Origin: Phycisphaerae bacterium RAS2
Lineage (GTDB): Bacteria > Planctomycetota > Phycisphaerae > UBA1845 > UTPLA1
Reading direction: 5' to 3'
Length of the DNA stretch: 64,000 nucleotides
NCBI GenBank assembly: GCA_007753915.1
Contig: CP036352.1
Coordinates: forward strand, 4,260,590 to 4,324,589
The translations under genes and the position numbers were made by a program. Shown here piece after piece: positions 43,301 through 51,907 of the stretch. Each line of letters begins with the position of its first letter. Positions within the stretch are counted from its first letter, which is position 1. Under the pieces are notes generated by a model, which ran no database searches, was not told where the DNA came from, and saw only the letters and a list, made by a program, of their open reading frames with translations.

Positions 43301-45429
43301 GCGAGCGTACAGCCGGTGTTAATCCACGTCTTCGTTGCCGAGGCTGTCGTCCACGTTACGCCGTCGACGTTGCCGGAAGCTTGAATGGTGTCCACGCCCG
43401 GCCCACCGGCATCCGTGTACATGAAGACAGCTTCACCGGCGGCATTGGTCGCCACCGCGCCGACGGTGCCGGCGTTGGGGCCGGCGGTCACGGCGAAGTT
43501 CACGGTCGCGCCGACCGCGGGCACGCCGGGGCGGCGAAGCACGGTCGCGGTGACGGTGTGCATTGTGCCGATCAGGTTGGTCGACGTCGGCGGAGCGAGC
43601 GTGCACGTCGGGTCGATCCAGTCTTTTGTCGCGGTGCAGAGGATGGGCACGCTGTCGACGAGACCGGTCGCTTCGATCGTGTCGAGGCCGGGGTTGCCGT
43701 TGCTTGTGTAGGTGAATGACGCATTGCCTGCAGCGTTGGTGGTGGCCATGCCGACCGTTCCGACGTTCGGTCCGGAGACAACTTCAAAGTCGATGTTCAC
43801 GCCCGGCGGGAAGAGCGGCGGAATGCCGTTTCGCAGGACGGTAATCGTCACGGTGTGCATGTCGCCGACGCGGTTCACGTCGGTGGCCGGCGCGAGCGAG
43901 CAGCCGGTGTTGATCCACTCCTTGGTCGCGGTGCAACTGAACGGCACGCCGCTGATGACGCCGCTGGCCTCAATCGTGTCCGTGCCGATCGTACCGTTGC
44001 TGGTGTAAGTGAAATCGGCGACGCCCAGCGCGTCGGTCGTGTCCATGCCCGCGGCGCCGGCGTTGGGGCCGGCCGTCACGAGATAATTCACCGTCACGCC
44101 CGCTGCGAACGCGCCGTTGACCAGCACGGTGCTGGTGACGGTGTGATTGCTCCCGATCAGGTTGGTGTCCGCCGGCGGCGCGAGTACGCAGACGGGGTTG
44201 ATCCATGTCTTGGTGGCGTTGCAAACGAACGGCACACCGTTGATCAGGCCGCTCGCCTGAATCGTGTCGGTGCCGGGGCCGCCCGCGCCGTTGTAGATAA
44301 AGGTTGCCTGGCCCGCGCCGTTGGTCGCCACGACGCCCGCCGCGCCGACGTTCGGGCCAGCAGTCACATCGAAGTTGACGTTCACGGCCGCAGCCGCCGC
44401 GCCATTGCTCAACACGGTGACAGTGACGCTGTGCATCGTGTTGATCGCATTTGTGTCGGCGAGCGGATCGAGCGAGCACGTCGCGTCGATCCAATTCACG
44501 GCGATGTTGCCCATCGCCGCGCCGAGGGCCGCGGTGATCGTGATGGGCCCTTCGCCGATCGGGCTGGTGACTTCAAAGGAACCGGTCCCCAGCGCGTCGA
44601 ACGGCGTGGCGACTGGAACCGTCGCCGTGTTGTTGGCGTTGTCGACGATGGTGAGCGCGTTGGCCGCGCCGCCGGATGCGAAGGTTCGCAGGCCCGCGCC
44701 ACCGGCCGCGGTGATTTCAATCGGGGCCGCCGGGACAAAGTTCGGCAGGATGTTGTTGCACAGGTCTCGCGCCGTGAGTGTCACGACGAACGGGCTGCCG
44801 GCCGCCTGGTTCAGCGTGGCCGGAACAGCGGATACGTCAAAATGATCGATCGCCGGGCCGGCGACGACGCTCACGTCCACAATAGGGACGTTGACGAGCG
44901 TGGATCCGGCCGCGTTGACAGTCAGCAGGATATCGGCGGCGGGGCCGGCCGTTCCGCCGGTGCAGTCCACGGCGCGCAGGCGAATGTCGGGGAAACGTAT
45001 GGTGCTGGCGACGGTGCTGCCGGCCGTGACGGTGAAGGTCACGCTGTTGGCGGCGGGCGTTTCGGCGCCGGCGTTGGCGAGCATGATGTCGCCTGCGATG
45101 ACCACCGCGTTGTACAACACCGAGGTGTCGAACACGAAATGAGTCGGCGCGGTGAGCGTGATCGTTGTACCGGCCGGCCATTCATTGAAGAACGACTCGG
45201 TGATCGTCGGCCCGACCGCGACAGCGTTGAACGCGCCGGTGACGGCCGAGTTGGCATCAACCACGATCACATCAGGCACGAACGAGTCGGCGCGGGCGCT
45301 CGCCGGAGCGATCAGCCATGACGCGGCAATGAGCGCGGCGAACGCAGCGCGCGAGAAACGAGACGGTGTCGCCATTCGTGGCGGCGTGAGGCGATCGACA
45401 CGGTTCATCTTGGTGCAGAACGAATTCAT
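40375..45429 (-). CDS. Giant secreted protein with twelve Ig-like repeats and C-terminal sorting signal
   Basis: 1,684 residues from ATG 45429, with GGGGAG upstream. A signal peptide (~1-48) precedes a unique domain (~49-315). Twelve tandem ~96-residue repeats follow (~317-1473). Each has a CSLxPPTDTNQVGTxHTVTV-type start, VTAGPNxG in the middle and DTIQASGxxxGVPFxCTATK at the end. They resemble invasin/BIg_1 Ig folds. An acidic Asp/Asn-rich calcium-binding stretch (~1475-1500) leads into a choice-of-anchor U domain (~1510-1640). The end is a CGVCG motif, a membrane helix and an Arg-rich tail (RRSRSRRRG), a MYXO-CTERM-like sorting signal. Probably a surface adhesin or structural protein. Confidence 0.85.
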   Translation of the reverse strand: MNSFCTKMNRVDRLTPPRMATPSRFSRAAFAALIAASWLIAPASARADSFVPDVIVVDANSAVTGAFNAVAVGPTITESFFNEWPAGTTITLTAPTHFVFDTSVLYNAVVIAGDIMLANAGAETPAANSVTFTVTAGSTVASTIRFPDIRLRAVDCTGGTAGPAADILLTVNAAGSTLVNVPIVDVSVVAGPAIDHFDVSAVPATLNQAAGSPFVVTLTARDLCNNILPNFVPAAPIEITAAGGAGLRTFASGGAANALTIVDNANNTATVPVATPFDALGTGSFEVTSPIGEGPITITAALGAAMGNIAVNWIDATCSLDPLADTNAINTMHSVTVTVLSNGAAAAAVNVNFDVTAGPNVGAAGVVATNGAGQATFIYNGAGGPGTDTIQASGLINGVPFVCNATKTWINPVCVLAPPADTNLIGSNHTVTSTVLVNGAFAAGVTVNYLVTAGPNAGAAGMDTTDALGVADFTYTSNGTIGTDTIEASGVISGVPFSCTATKEWINTGCSLAPATDVNRVGDMHTVTITVLRNGIPPLFPPGVNIDFEVVSGPNVGTVGMATTNAAGNASFTYTSNGNPGLDTIEATGLVDSVPILCTATKDWIDPTCTLAPPTSTNLIGTMHTVTATVLRRPGVPAVGATVNFAVTAGPNAGTVGAVATNAAGEAVFMYTDAGGPGVDTIQASGNVDGVTWTTASATKTWINTGCTLAPTSDTNQIGDSHTVIATVLRNGLPAAGITVNFLVTAGPNTGTAGVGLTDVNGNTSFTYNGVGGVGIDTITATGTIDGVPWTPATATKEWIDAGCILDPAADTNQVGDNHSVTVTVVRNGVLANGVTVNFLVTAGPNAGAAGVGVTNVIGEAVFNYTSNGLPGTDTIQATALVSGVATVCTASKTWINAQCLLDPVAGVNLVGTSHTVTSTVLVNGVPQAGVTVNYSITAGPNAGQNGSDVTDALGHAEFTYMSNGAAGTDTIAANATISGVTTNCSATKEWITSGCSLDPPTAANGTGTMHTVTVTVLRNGAAAAGVNVGFSVINGPNFGASLAAAPTNALGQRSFTYTSNGATGTDTIEASGLLDGIPFSCTATKTWVQASCSLSPPTATNQVGTNHIVTVTVLRNGVAAAGATVNFNITAGPNTGLSASPVTNGAGQATFNYVSNGTPGTDTIQASGNVDGSPFVCTATKTWINTGCSLSPPTDTNQVGTQHTVTANVLNNGAPSPGVLVTFEITAGPNTGDTGLAVTNASGNAVFTYTGDGGPGTDTIQASGVISGVPFTCTATKAWINAACSLSPPTATNQVSTDHSVTVTVTSNGAPQNGVLVAFDISAGPNAGVGDLRFTNAAGQATFTYTSNGQPGTDTITAGGLISGVPFTCTASKTWINAQCSLSPPTDTNVNGEEHTTTVTVTRNGAAVAGIVVNFNITSGPNAGLNNTDTTDANGQGEFIYTGVGGAGTDTIQATGNIDGVPFTCTATKTWQAGDGNGIDPDIEDGAPNNGDGNNDGIPDKLQPNVASLPDINGNYVTIVSPPGTVLMNVEALNTPAEGIIPPDVTFPVGFFGFKVTGIDPGDSIEVQIIMHSNPTVNTYYKFGPTPIIPVPHFYAFLFDGNTGSEVAGNVVTLHLTDGQRGDNDLTVNGIIVEPGAPALQSDNPAPLQNNACGVCGSGAAIASPLLVVGLALMRRSRSRRRG
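41010..44480 (-). repeat. Twelve tandem ~288-bp coding repeats
   Basis: The DNA encoding the twelve Ig-like repeats is itself strongly repetitive, with a period of about 288 bp. The repeats are diverged rather than identical, so recent amplification is unlikely, although recombination between copies could change their number. Confidence 0.85.
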
Positions 45430-46200
45430 GATGCTCCCCTTCCTCTTTTGAAATGCAACGCGCGCCGTCCCGCCCACGTCCATGCAGCGCGGAGCGCAAT
45501 GCGCCCGGCTCGGCGACGAGGCGTCGCGCGGATTGAAACACTTGCTGCGTGGCGGTTTCGTGCCCTCCCAGTGCGAACTGGCGCCGGCGATTTGACAGGA
45601 CGGGATTTCGCCGACGTCGTCCGGAAACTTTCCCCGCTCAATTCGAACGCGCCGCGCCGAGCTGATCGTCGCCCGCGTCCCTTAATCTCCATTCTAATGA
45701 TTCGCTCCCGCCGACTCCAGCGCCGAACGGCATGATTATCAAACCGGGCCAATCTTTCGAAGCCGAACGACCCCGCCCGGCATGCAACAAATCGCCGCCG
45801 CAGCGGATCGGGCCGCCCCGAATGACTACATAGTCCTAATATGCATGACCGTCCGATACTATCACCCGCTTCAAACGAATCCCGTCGCCCGGGGATTGGT
45901 GTTTGCAGCGTACGAGAAGATCGCGGCCCCGCCCTGGGTGATGCGTTGACCGGCGCGGCTGTCGTTCGCGCGCGATTGGACCCTGGAATTTCGTTTCGAC
46001 CGCTGCCGAATGCCGTGCGGGCGTTGACTTTCTCGGCCGTTTCTGATGAAGTAGTGGCTAGAGGGAAAGAAACCTTTCGCACCGCTCGGAGCGAAACGGG
46101 GGGCGAAGCAAGTCTGTGAAGCGCCAAGCCTGCCCGCGCGCCGTTCGGCCGTCGACTCTTCTATTGCCGGGAAAGACCGGAAGAAACCGGAGGACTCATC
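45430..46200. other. Long intergenic region between divergent genes, no gene seen
   Basis: 771 bases between the divergent Ig-repeat gene and a lipoprotein gene. Open frames on both strands show no protein character. The AT-rich patch at 45820-45850 may hold a promoter, but no -35/-10 pair is convincing. A good ribosome-binding site (CCGGAGGA) lies just before the ATG at 46201. Confidence 0.4.
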
Positions 46201-47223
46201 ATGTTGCGCGCGTTCAAGCGAATCTCCTTCAAGGCCCAGGCCTGCCTGTGTGTCATGCTTGTCCTGCATTCGCAGTTCTTCATCGCGGGCTGCGGACCGG
46301 GCATCAGCCTCTTGCCCACCGGCATGTTCGTCATTCCGCTCGATGCAAATCACCCGCTCGTCGCCTCGCTGGAAGGCACCGCCCTGTCGGGGCCGACCGC
46401 CATTGAAGTGACACCGGGCTCGCGCCAGTTCCGGTTGATCTACAGCGACGCACGCGAGCTAAGCGGCAGCTACATGATGAATGGCGACTCGATCACGCTG
46501 GCTGATTTCAATTTCTCGGTCTACGGCGAAGGCGCCAAGCTGGAGTTCAACAGCGCCAAGCAGATCGCTTCCATCTCGGTGCATGGCGGGCCAACCTGGG
46601 CGCGCCCGGCCGATGACAACGGTCGCGTCGTCGCCGCCGACGGCAGTTCCACCAATCCCTACATGGCTGCCAATCAGGACATCCTCGAGTTGGCCGCAAC
46701 GCTGGATCAGGCTGCGCAGAACGGCGGAACGCCGCCCGCGACGCCGCCCACAACCGGCGGCAGCAATCCGATCAAGGGGGCGACGGCCTCGGCGACAAGC
46801 ACATTGAGTTCCATCCTCGCTGTCCTGACGGCAATTTGGCTTCCGATCGCGAGCATCCTTCAGCCCCTCGCCCAACTCTTTACGTTCGCATTCGTGCTGG
46901 ACAACTCGTTCGGCCTGCGGTTCGACGGCACATGGAAGGCCGTGAACTCCACGAGCAACCTGATCGTGACGGTCGCCGGCGGAAAGATCACCAAGCTCGT
47001 CGACGACGCGTCGCGCCAGGAGCTGGACGTCGTGAACACGCGCCTCGCTGATCGATCGGGCAATCGAATCACGTGGGTCGTCAACGCGCAGGTCCTCGGA
47101 CAGGCGACGACTGTCGAATTCACGTTTGACGTGGAAGAACTGACTGACGGAAGCCTTGAAGGCACGCTGACCGCCCTGGGCAATACCTTCGCCCGCGTTC
47201 CGGTCACGATGTCACGGTTGTAG
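46201..47223 (+). CDS. Lipoprotein of unknown function
   Basis: 340 residues. ATG 46201 follows GGAGGA. The signal region (ACLCVMLVLHSQFFIAGCGPG) ends in a lipobox, so it is membrane-anchored. The mature protein has a beta-rich N-domain (IEVTPGSRQFRLIYSDAREL), a Pro/Thr/Gly linker (~175-190), a hydrophobic stretch (LSSILAVLTAIWLPIASILQ) and a beta-rich C-domain (FDGTWKAVNSTSNLIVTVAG). No known domain was recognised. The next gene, a secreted tail-fibre-like protein, is 180 bases away. Confidence 0.6.
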   Translation: MLRAFKRISFKAQACLCVMLVLHSQFFIAGCGPGISLLPTGMFVIPLDANHPLVASLEGTALSGPTAIEVTPGSRQFRLIYSDARELSGSYMMNGDSITLADFNFSVYGEGAKLEFNSAKQIASISVHGGPTWARPADDNGRVVAADGSSTNPYMAANQDILELAATLDQAAQNGGTPPATPPTTGGSNPIKGATASATSTLSSILAVLTAIWLPIASILQPLAQLFTFAFVLDNSFGLRFDGTWKAVNSTSNLIVTVAGGKITKLVDDASRQELDVVNTRLADRSGNRITWVVNAQVLGQATTVEFTFDVEELTDGSLEGTLTALGNTFARVPVTMSRL

Positions 47224-47403
47224 TCGTCGCGTCGCGCGGTCGTCCCCGCGGGGGCGGCCTGCGCGCGCGATCCATCCCGGCTGGGCGGCCGGGCCATGCA
47301 GCGGCGCGACGGCGCCGTGAGTCCGGCGGCGGGCGGATCGCTCGCCGCGCGCGGGGCAGCGCCATTGCATCTCTTGCCATTTCACCCTGAAGGAGGAAGG
47401 AAC

Positions 47404-49974
47404 ATGACTCGCACGAATTTTATCGCCCCGGCTCTTGCGGCGATTCTGACACTTGCCGCATCGCGTCCGGCGGCCGCGCAGTATGAACAGGTCGAGCAGC
47501 CCGCCGACAAAGGCGCCCCGGCCATCCAAAACGCGTTCGCACTGCAAGGCCCCATCAGCCACGGCGACTTGCTCGACCTCGGCGAAGATGACCACCTTCA
47601 GTATGCGTTGCTCGCGGGCCGCGCCGGCGGGCAGATCTTGAGCGGCGGCACCAACAGCGGCGACGCCCTGTCGCTGCAGGGTTCGACCGCCAACGACGGC
47701 AACATCGTGCTTAACGCGCTGGGCGGAAACGTCGGCATCGGCACCGGCACGCCGGCGGCCCTGCTCGACGTGAACGGCAACGCCAACGTCGCCGGGAACC
47801 TTTCCGTCGCCGGCACGCTGTCGGTTCCGGGCAGCTTTGATTTCACGGGCGACCTGACCGTCGACGGCACGGTCTTCACGCACTTTGTCACGGCCAACAG
47901 CCCGCTCCAGCTTCAGACGGACGGCGTGACGCGCGTTTACATCGACGACAATCTCAACAACGGCCGCGTCGGAATCGGCAATCCGCCGCCCGTGCCGCCA
48001 CAGTTCCCGCTTGATGTGAACGGGGCGATTCATTCCAACGATGACATCTTCGTCGACGGCAGCCTATCCCTGGGAAACGCCAACCCTTTCTGGGCCATTG
48101 AAGTCGTCCGCTCGCAGGCCGTCGCCCGATTGGTCACCACCGTCGCGGCCAACGGCTCCGTGGTAGAACTTCGAACATTCAACGCAGGCGGAACCCTCCT
48201 CGGCGCGATCAATTTCAACGACGCAGGAAACACGACCCCGGGCCAGCTTGCCTACCGCCTTGACAATTCCATGACCTTCCGAACCGGCGGCGTTGAGACC
48301 ATGCGGCTGGACGGCATGGGCAACCTCGGCATTGGAACGACGACGCCCACCAGCAAGCTGCATGTCGTCGGCGACACGCACACAACAGGCAATGCGACCT
48401 TCGACGGCGCAGTGCTCACGCACTTCGTCAACGGCAACAGCCCGCTCGAACTGCAAACCGACGGCGTCACGCGCATTTACATCGACGACAACGGAAACAA
48501 CGGCCACGTCGGCGTCGGCAACGCGCCGCCCGTGCCGCCGGCCTTCCCGCTCGACGTCAATGGCGACATCCACACGAACGCACAACTGCGCTCGTCGGTT
48601 CCCGACGGCACGGCGCCGCTCGTGGTCGCGTCGATGACACTCGTCACCAACCTGAACGCCGAGAAGCTCGGCGGCTTCAATGAAACCGATTTCGCCCTGC
48701 TCGGCGGTCGCGCGGGCGGGCAACAACTCAACGGCGGCACCAACGCCGGCGATCCGCTCACCCTGAACGGTTCCGCCACCAACGACGGGCCGGTCATCAT
48801 CAATCCCACCGGCGGCAACGTCGGCATCATGACGACGACCCCGGGCGAGAAGCTCGACGTGGTCGGCGGCAACGTTCGCACCGACGGCCAGTTCATTTCC
48901 ACCATTCCCGACGGCACGGCCCCAATGGTCGTCACCTCGATGACGCTCGTCACCAACTTCAACGCCGACAAGGTCGACGGCCGGCACGAAGACGAGTTCG
49001 CGCTGCTTGCCGGTCGCGCGGGCGGGCAGGTTCTCAACGGCGGCACGAACAACAACGACCCGCTCACCCTGAACGGCTCCACCACGAACGACGGCAACGT
49101 GCTGATCAACCCCAATGGCGGAAACGTCGGCATCATGACGACGACGCCGGGCGAAAAACTCGACGTGGTCGGCGGCAACATCCGCACGAATCAGCAGCTC
49201 ATTTCCACGATTCCCGACGGCACCGCGCCGCTCGTCGTGGACTCCATGACGATCGTCACCAATCTGAACTCCGACAAGCTCGACGGCCGGCACGAAAATG
49301 AATTCGCGCTGCTCGCCGGTCGCCCGGGCGGCCAGGTGCTTCACGGCGGCGACGGCGCGGGCGATGATCTTGTGCTCGATTCGACCGCCGACCCGATGAA
49401 GGGGTTTGTCATTCTCAACCCGACGCCCGTCGGCCCCGGCACGGGCAGCGTCGGCATCGGCACGATGAACCCGACCGAAGCGCTTGAGGTCATCGGCTGC
49501 ATCAAGGCCGACTGCCTGAAGATCACTGCACCGAACTTCGTCGGCGTCAGTCCGCTGGGCATGGTCCGCGCGGGAACAAGCATCGACGTGCTGGCCCAGG
49601 TGGACGGCACCGCGAAGGTCCGCGCCACAGTTGTCGGCACGCACAGCACGATGATCCCGGTGAACCTGCACACGTCGCTTTTCGGCACGCAGCAGAAACT
49701 GGCCAACGTACAGGTCTTTTACAAGGTCACGTCGCCCAACAGTTTCATCGCGGTGACGCGTGCGCGAATCATGGGGCCGAACGGCACGTTCACGAACCTG
49801 GCTGTCAACGCGACGCAGCAGAAGTCCACCGTGTGGGCCTCTTACCTCGTCACGCCGGCGGCACCCGTGGACATCACCGGCCCGCTCTATTTGAACTTTG
49901 AGTTGAATTACACCGGGACGAATACCGCGCACGACATCCAGATCGGCCAAATCATCCTGACCACGGTCGAGTAA
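47404..49974 (+). CDS. Secreted tail-fibre-like repeat protein
   Basis: 856 residues from ATG 47404, with AAGGAGGAAGG upstream. The signal peptide ends near RPAAAQYEQ. The mature protein is built from motifs common in phage tail fibres and trimeric adhesins: HGDLLDLGEDDHLQYALLAG, GNVGIGTTTPTSKLHVVGD and repeated ALLAGRAGGQxLNGGTN. Three near-identical ~113-residue units lie between residues ~395 and ~660 (PDGTAPLVVASMTLVTNLNA and LDGRHENEFALLAGRPGG). The C-terminal ~160 residues are a distinct beta-rich domain. It probably forms a fibrous surface or matrix protein. No phage genes are nearby. Confidence 0.7.
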   Translation: MTRTNFIAPALAAILTLAASRPAAAQYEQVEQPADKGAPAIQNAFALQGPISHGDLLDLGEDDHLQYALLAGRAGGQILSGGTNSGDALSLQGSTANDGNIVLNALGGNVGIGTGTPAALLDVNGNANVAGNLSVAGTLSVPGSFDFTGDLTVDGTVFTHFVTANSPLQLQTDGVTRVYIDDNLNNGRVGIGNPPPVPPQFPLDVNGAIHSNDDIFVDGSLSLGNANPFWAIEVVRSQAVARLVTTVAANGSVVELRTFNAGGTLLGAINFNDAGNTTPGQLAYRLDNSMTFRTGGVETMRLDGMGNLGIGTTTPTSKLHVVGDTHTTGNATFDGAVLTHFVNGNSPLELQTDGVTRIYIDDNGNNGHVGVGNAPPVPPAFPLDVNGDIHTNAQLRSSVPDGTAPLVVASMTLVTNLNAEKLGGFNETDFALLGGRAGGQQLNGGTNAGDPLTLNGSATNDGPVIINPTGGNVGIMTTTPGEKLDVVGGNVRTDGQFISTIPDGTAPMVVTSMTLVTNFNADKVDGRHEDEFALLAGRAGGQVLNGGTNNNDPLTLNGSTTNDGNVLINPNGGNVGIMTTTPGEKLDVVGGNIRTNQQLISTIPDGTAPLVVDSMTIVTNLNSDKLDGRHENEFALLAGRPGGQVLHGGDGAGDDLVLDSTADPMKGFVILNPTPVGPGTGSVGIGTMNPTEALEVIGCIKADCLKITAPNFVGVSPLGMVRAGTSIDVLAQVDGTAKVRATVVGTHSTMIPVNLHTSLFGTQQKLANVQVFYKVTSPNSFIAVTRARIMGPNGTFTNLAVNATQQKSTVWASYLVTPAAPVDITGPLYLNFELNYTGTNTAHDIQIGQIILTTVE

Positions 49975-50234
49975 TCGCGCCGCAAGCCGCGCCGAACGGC
50001 TACGTTGCCCGAAAGCAAAGGCCACATGCAATTGCATGGGGCTTTTGGTTGCGCGCGGTCTCCATCGATCTACCCTCGGCGGCAAGGCGTTGATTGGGTT
50101 GCTATAATCGACCCAACGAGTCCGAATAGCGGCGTGGGCGCTGCCGGGATTCACCGGCGAATAAACACGGTCGCCGCTCCGTTAATCCTTGACCGGAACC
50201 GGGTGTTTCACCCATCTGTTTATCAGGTGTCTCG

Positions 50235-50879
50235 ATGCCTTCTCTCCGACCATTGAAGGTTCGCCGCTCGCGCGGCGGATTTACGCTGATCGAGTTGCTC
50301 GTCAGCGTTGCGATCATCTCGCTGTTGATCGCGATTTTGTTGCCTTCGCTCGGCGCGGCCCGCACCAAGGGCCGGCGGACTGCCTGCTCGAGCAATCTGC
50401 GACAGCTCGCCATCGGGATGCGATCGTACCTCGACTCCAACGGCGATATCTTCCCTTATGCGTCGTTCATGCCGTCGGTGGACGCGTTCCCGATCGGCAT
50501 GCCGGGCGGCCCGGATCAGCCCATCCCGGTCGGGGCGGCCAAGCCGATCTTTCTCGCCGACGTGCTCGCGCCGCATTTGGGCGGATCGCAGAAGGCCTTT
50601 GCCTGCCCGGACGACACCGGCCAGATCGAGCGCGGCGCGCCCAACGAGGGCAAGTCCTACTTCTCCACCGAGAAATCCAGCTACGAATACCGATTCCGCC
50701 TCGGCGGCATCTCCATCGCCGAATCAATCAAGCGGATGGCCGAGTTCACCGGCCGCACGATCAATGAGAACACGCTCTGGATCCTGCGCGATTATGACAA
50801 TTTCCACGGGCCCGGCGGCAAGCCCGGCGCTCGCCGATATGTCTACTATGACACGCACGTGACGGATTTTGAGAATTAG
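50235..50879 (+). CDS. Pseudopilin-like secreted protein
   Basis: 214 residues. The basic leader MPSLRPLKVRRSRGG is followed by the prepilin cleavage motif and helix [20 protein letters not shown], then the typical SSNLRQLAIGMRSYLDSNGD block. The usual C-terminal DG motif is altered: YVYYDTHVTDFEN instead of a YYDGHVE-type end. It is the shorter form of the family at 34063-34965. A coiled-coil membrane protein follows 42 bases downstream and may be its partner. Confidence 0.8.
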   Translation: MPSLRPLKVRRSRGGFTLIELLVSVAIISLLIAILLPSLGAARTKGRRTACSSNLRQLAIGMRSYLDSNGDIFPYASFMPSVDAFPIGMPGGPDQPIPVGAAKPIFLADVLAPHLGGSQKAFACPDDTGQIERGAPNEGKSYFSTEKSSYEYRFRLGGISIAESIKRMAEFTGRTINENTLWILRDYDNFHGPGGKPGARRYVYYDTHVTDFEN

Positions 50880-50921
50880 CCGCCCGCGGGGAGCTCCGCG
50901 GCCGCAAAGAGGAAGGACACC

Positions 50922-51614
50922 ATGGCAGCTTCAACCGGATCGAAGACATTTGTAATAGCCGGCGCGGTCGTCGCGTTGCTCGGCGGCGGCGCGTGGGCGG
51001 TCGCGCATTTTTCCGGCGGCGCAAAGGAGGCCGAGGCGACCCCGGCGGCTCTGCCCGAGGAATACACGGTTGAGAAGATCAAGGAGGCCGCGAAAGAAGA
51101 CCCGGCCGTCGTCATGGATCGCATGCGCAACTTCATGGATCGCACCGACCTGACGGAGGAGCAGCGCGAGCAGGCCCGCAAGAACATGAACGAGGCGCGG
51201 GACCAGATGATGGGACAGCACGTGGATGAATACTTCGCTGCCAAGACGGACGACGAGAAGAACGCCGTGCTCGACAAGCACATCGACGAAATGCAGAAAT
51301 TCATGAAGGCCATGGAAGAACGCCGCCGGCAGGAAGAAGAGAAGGAAGCGGCCGAGGGAGATGACCCCGAGAAGAAGGCCGAGCGCGAGAAACGCCGTGA
51401 GGAGATGCGCAATCGCTGGGCCAATCGGTCGCAGGCCGAGCGCAAGACGGATTCCGAAACGCGCGATCCGAACAAGAGCGCCCAGCGCATGGCGTACATC
51501 GGCGCAATGATGCGCCGCTCCGCCGAGCGCGGCATTCAGATGCCTCGCTTTGGGGGGCCGGGTGGGCGCGGTCCGGGCGGCCCCGGCGGCGGTCGCCGCG
51601 GCCCAGGCGGCTAA
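50922..51614 (+). CDS. Membrane-anchored coiled-coil protein
   Basis: 230 residues. One N-terminal membrane helix (TFVIAGAVVALLGGGAWAVA) is followed by a highly charged helical region (~45-165) with heptad-like repeats and a run of Glu/Lys/Arg (EERRRQEEEKEAAEGDD). The C-terminus is Gly/Arg/Pro-rich (RGPGGPGGGRRGPGG). No domain recognised. The close spacing to the pseudopilin-like gene suggests co-transcription. Confidence 0.65.
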   Translation: MAASTGSKTFVIAGAVVALLGGGAWAVAHFSGGAKEAEATPAALPEEYTVEKIKEAAKEDPAVVMDRMRNFMDRTDLTEEQREQARKNMNEARDQMMGQHVDEYFAAKTDDEKNAVLDKHIDEMQKFMKAMEERRRQEEEKEAAEGDDPEKKAEREKRREEMRNRWANRSQAERKTDSETRDPNKSAQRMAYIGAMMRRSAERGIQMPRFGGPGGRGPGGPGGGRRGPGG

Positions 51615-51670
51615 TCACCATCCAATGCACTACAGAATGATTGTCGCTCAGCGAGCCGCGAGCCGGAAAA

Positions 51671-51697
51671 GAGCCGCGGGCCTCAGCCCGCGCGGCC
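51671..51697. repeat. Dispersed palindromic repeat, intergenic copy
   Basis: A 27-bp GC-rich palindrome centred on GCGGGCCTCAGCCCGC. Its reverse complement matches the copy inside the fused E1 gene (19127-19153) at 26 of 27 positions. Confidence 0.75.
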
Positions 51698-51710
51698 GCA
51701 TTACCATCGA

Positions 51711-51845
51711 ATGATTTCCGCTCGCTGTGCGCATTATCAGAGCGGGCTCGTATCGAGCCGGCAAACTGATGCAAGCGCGGCATCACCGGGCCGACAGGGC
51801 CCGGCCTTGAATTGATGAGCCAAATCAACATCGACACGCATCGCC
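51711..51845 (+). repeat. Left ~130-bp direct repeat flanking the paralogous pair
   Basis: By eye about 85% identical to 53206-53341 on the same strand. The best-conserved core is GGCAAACTGATGCAAGCGCG followed by GCATCACCGGGCCGACA. It contains the hairpins CGGGCTCG/CGAGCC and GGGCC/GGCCC. The 293-base gap 51615-51907 holds this and the palindrome above, and no gene. Confidence 0.75.
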
Positions 51846-51907
51846 ATCCTCGGCTGCGCCGATGCCCTTCCTGTTCGGCGCGGGAATAATGATCGGCAAA
51901 TCAGGCG

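Noticed and set aside
41010..44480. Regular repeats that might be read as a CRISPR-like array
   Set aside because: The period is ~288 bp, entirely coding, with diverged copies; there are no short identical repeats with unique spacers.
43855..45321. Long plus-strand frame opposite the Ig-repeat gene
   Set aside because: It is the complement of the tandem repeats and lacks signal, domains and a ribosome-binding site.
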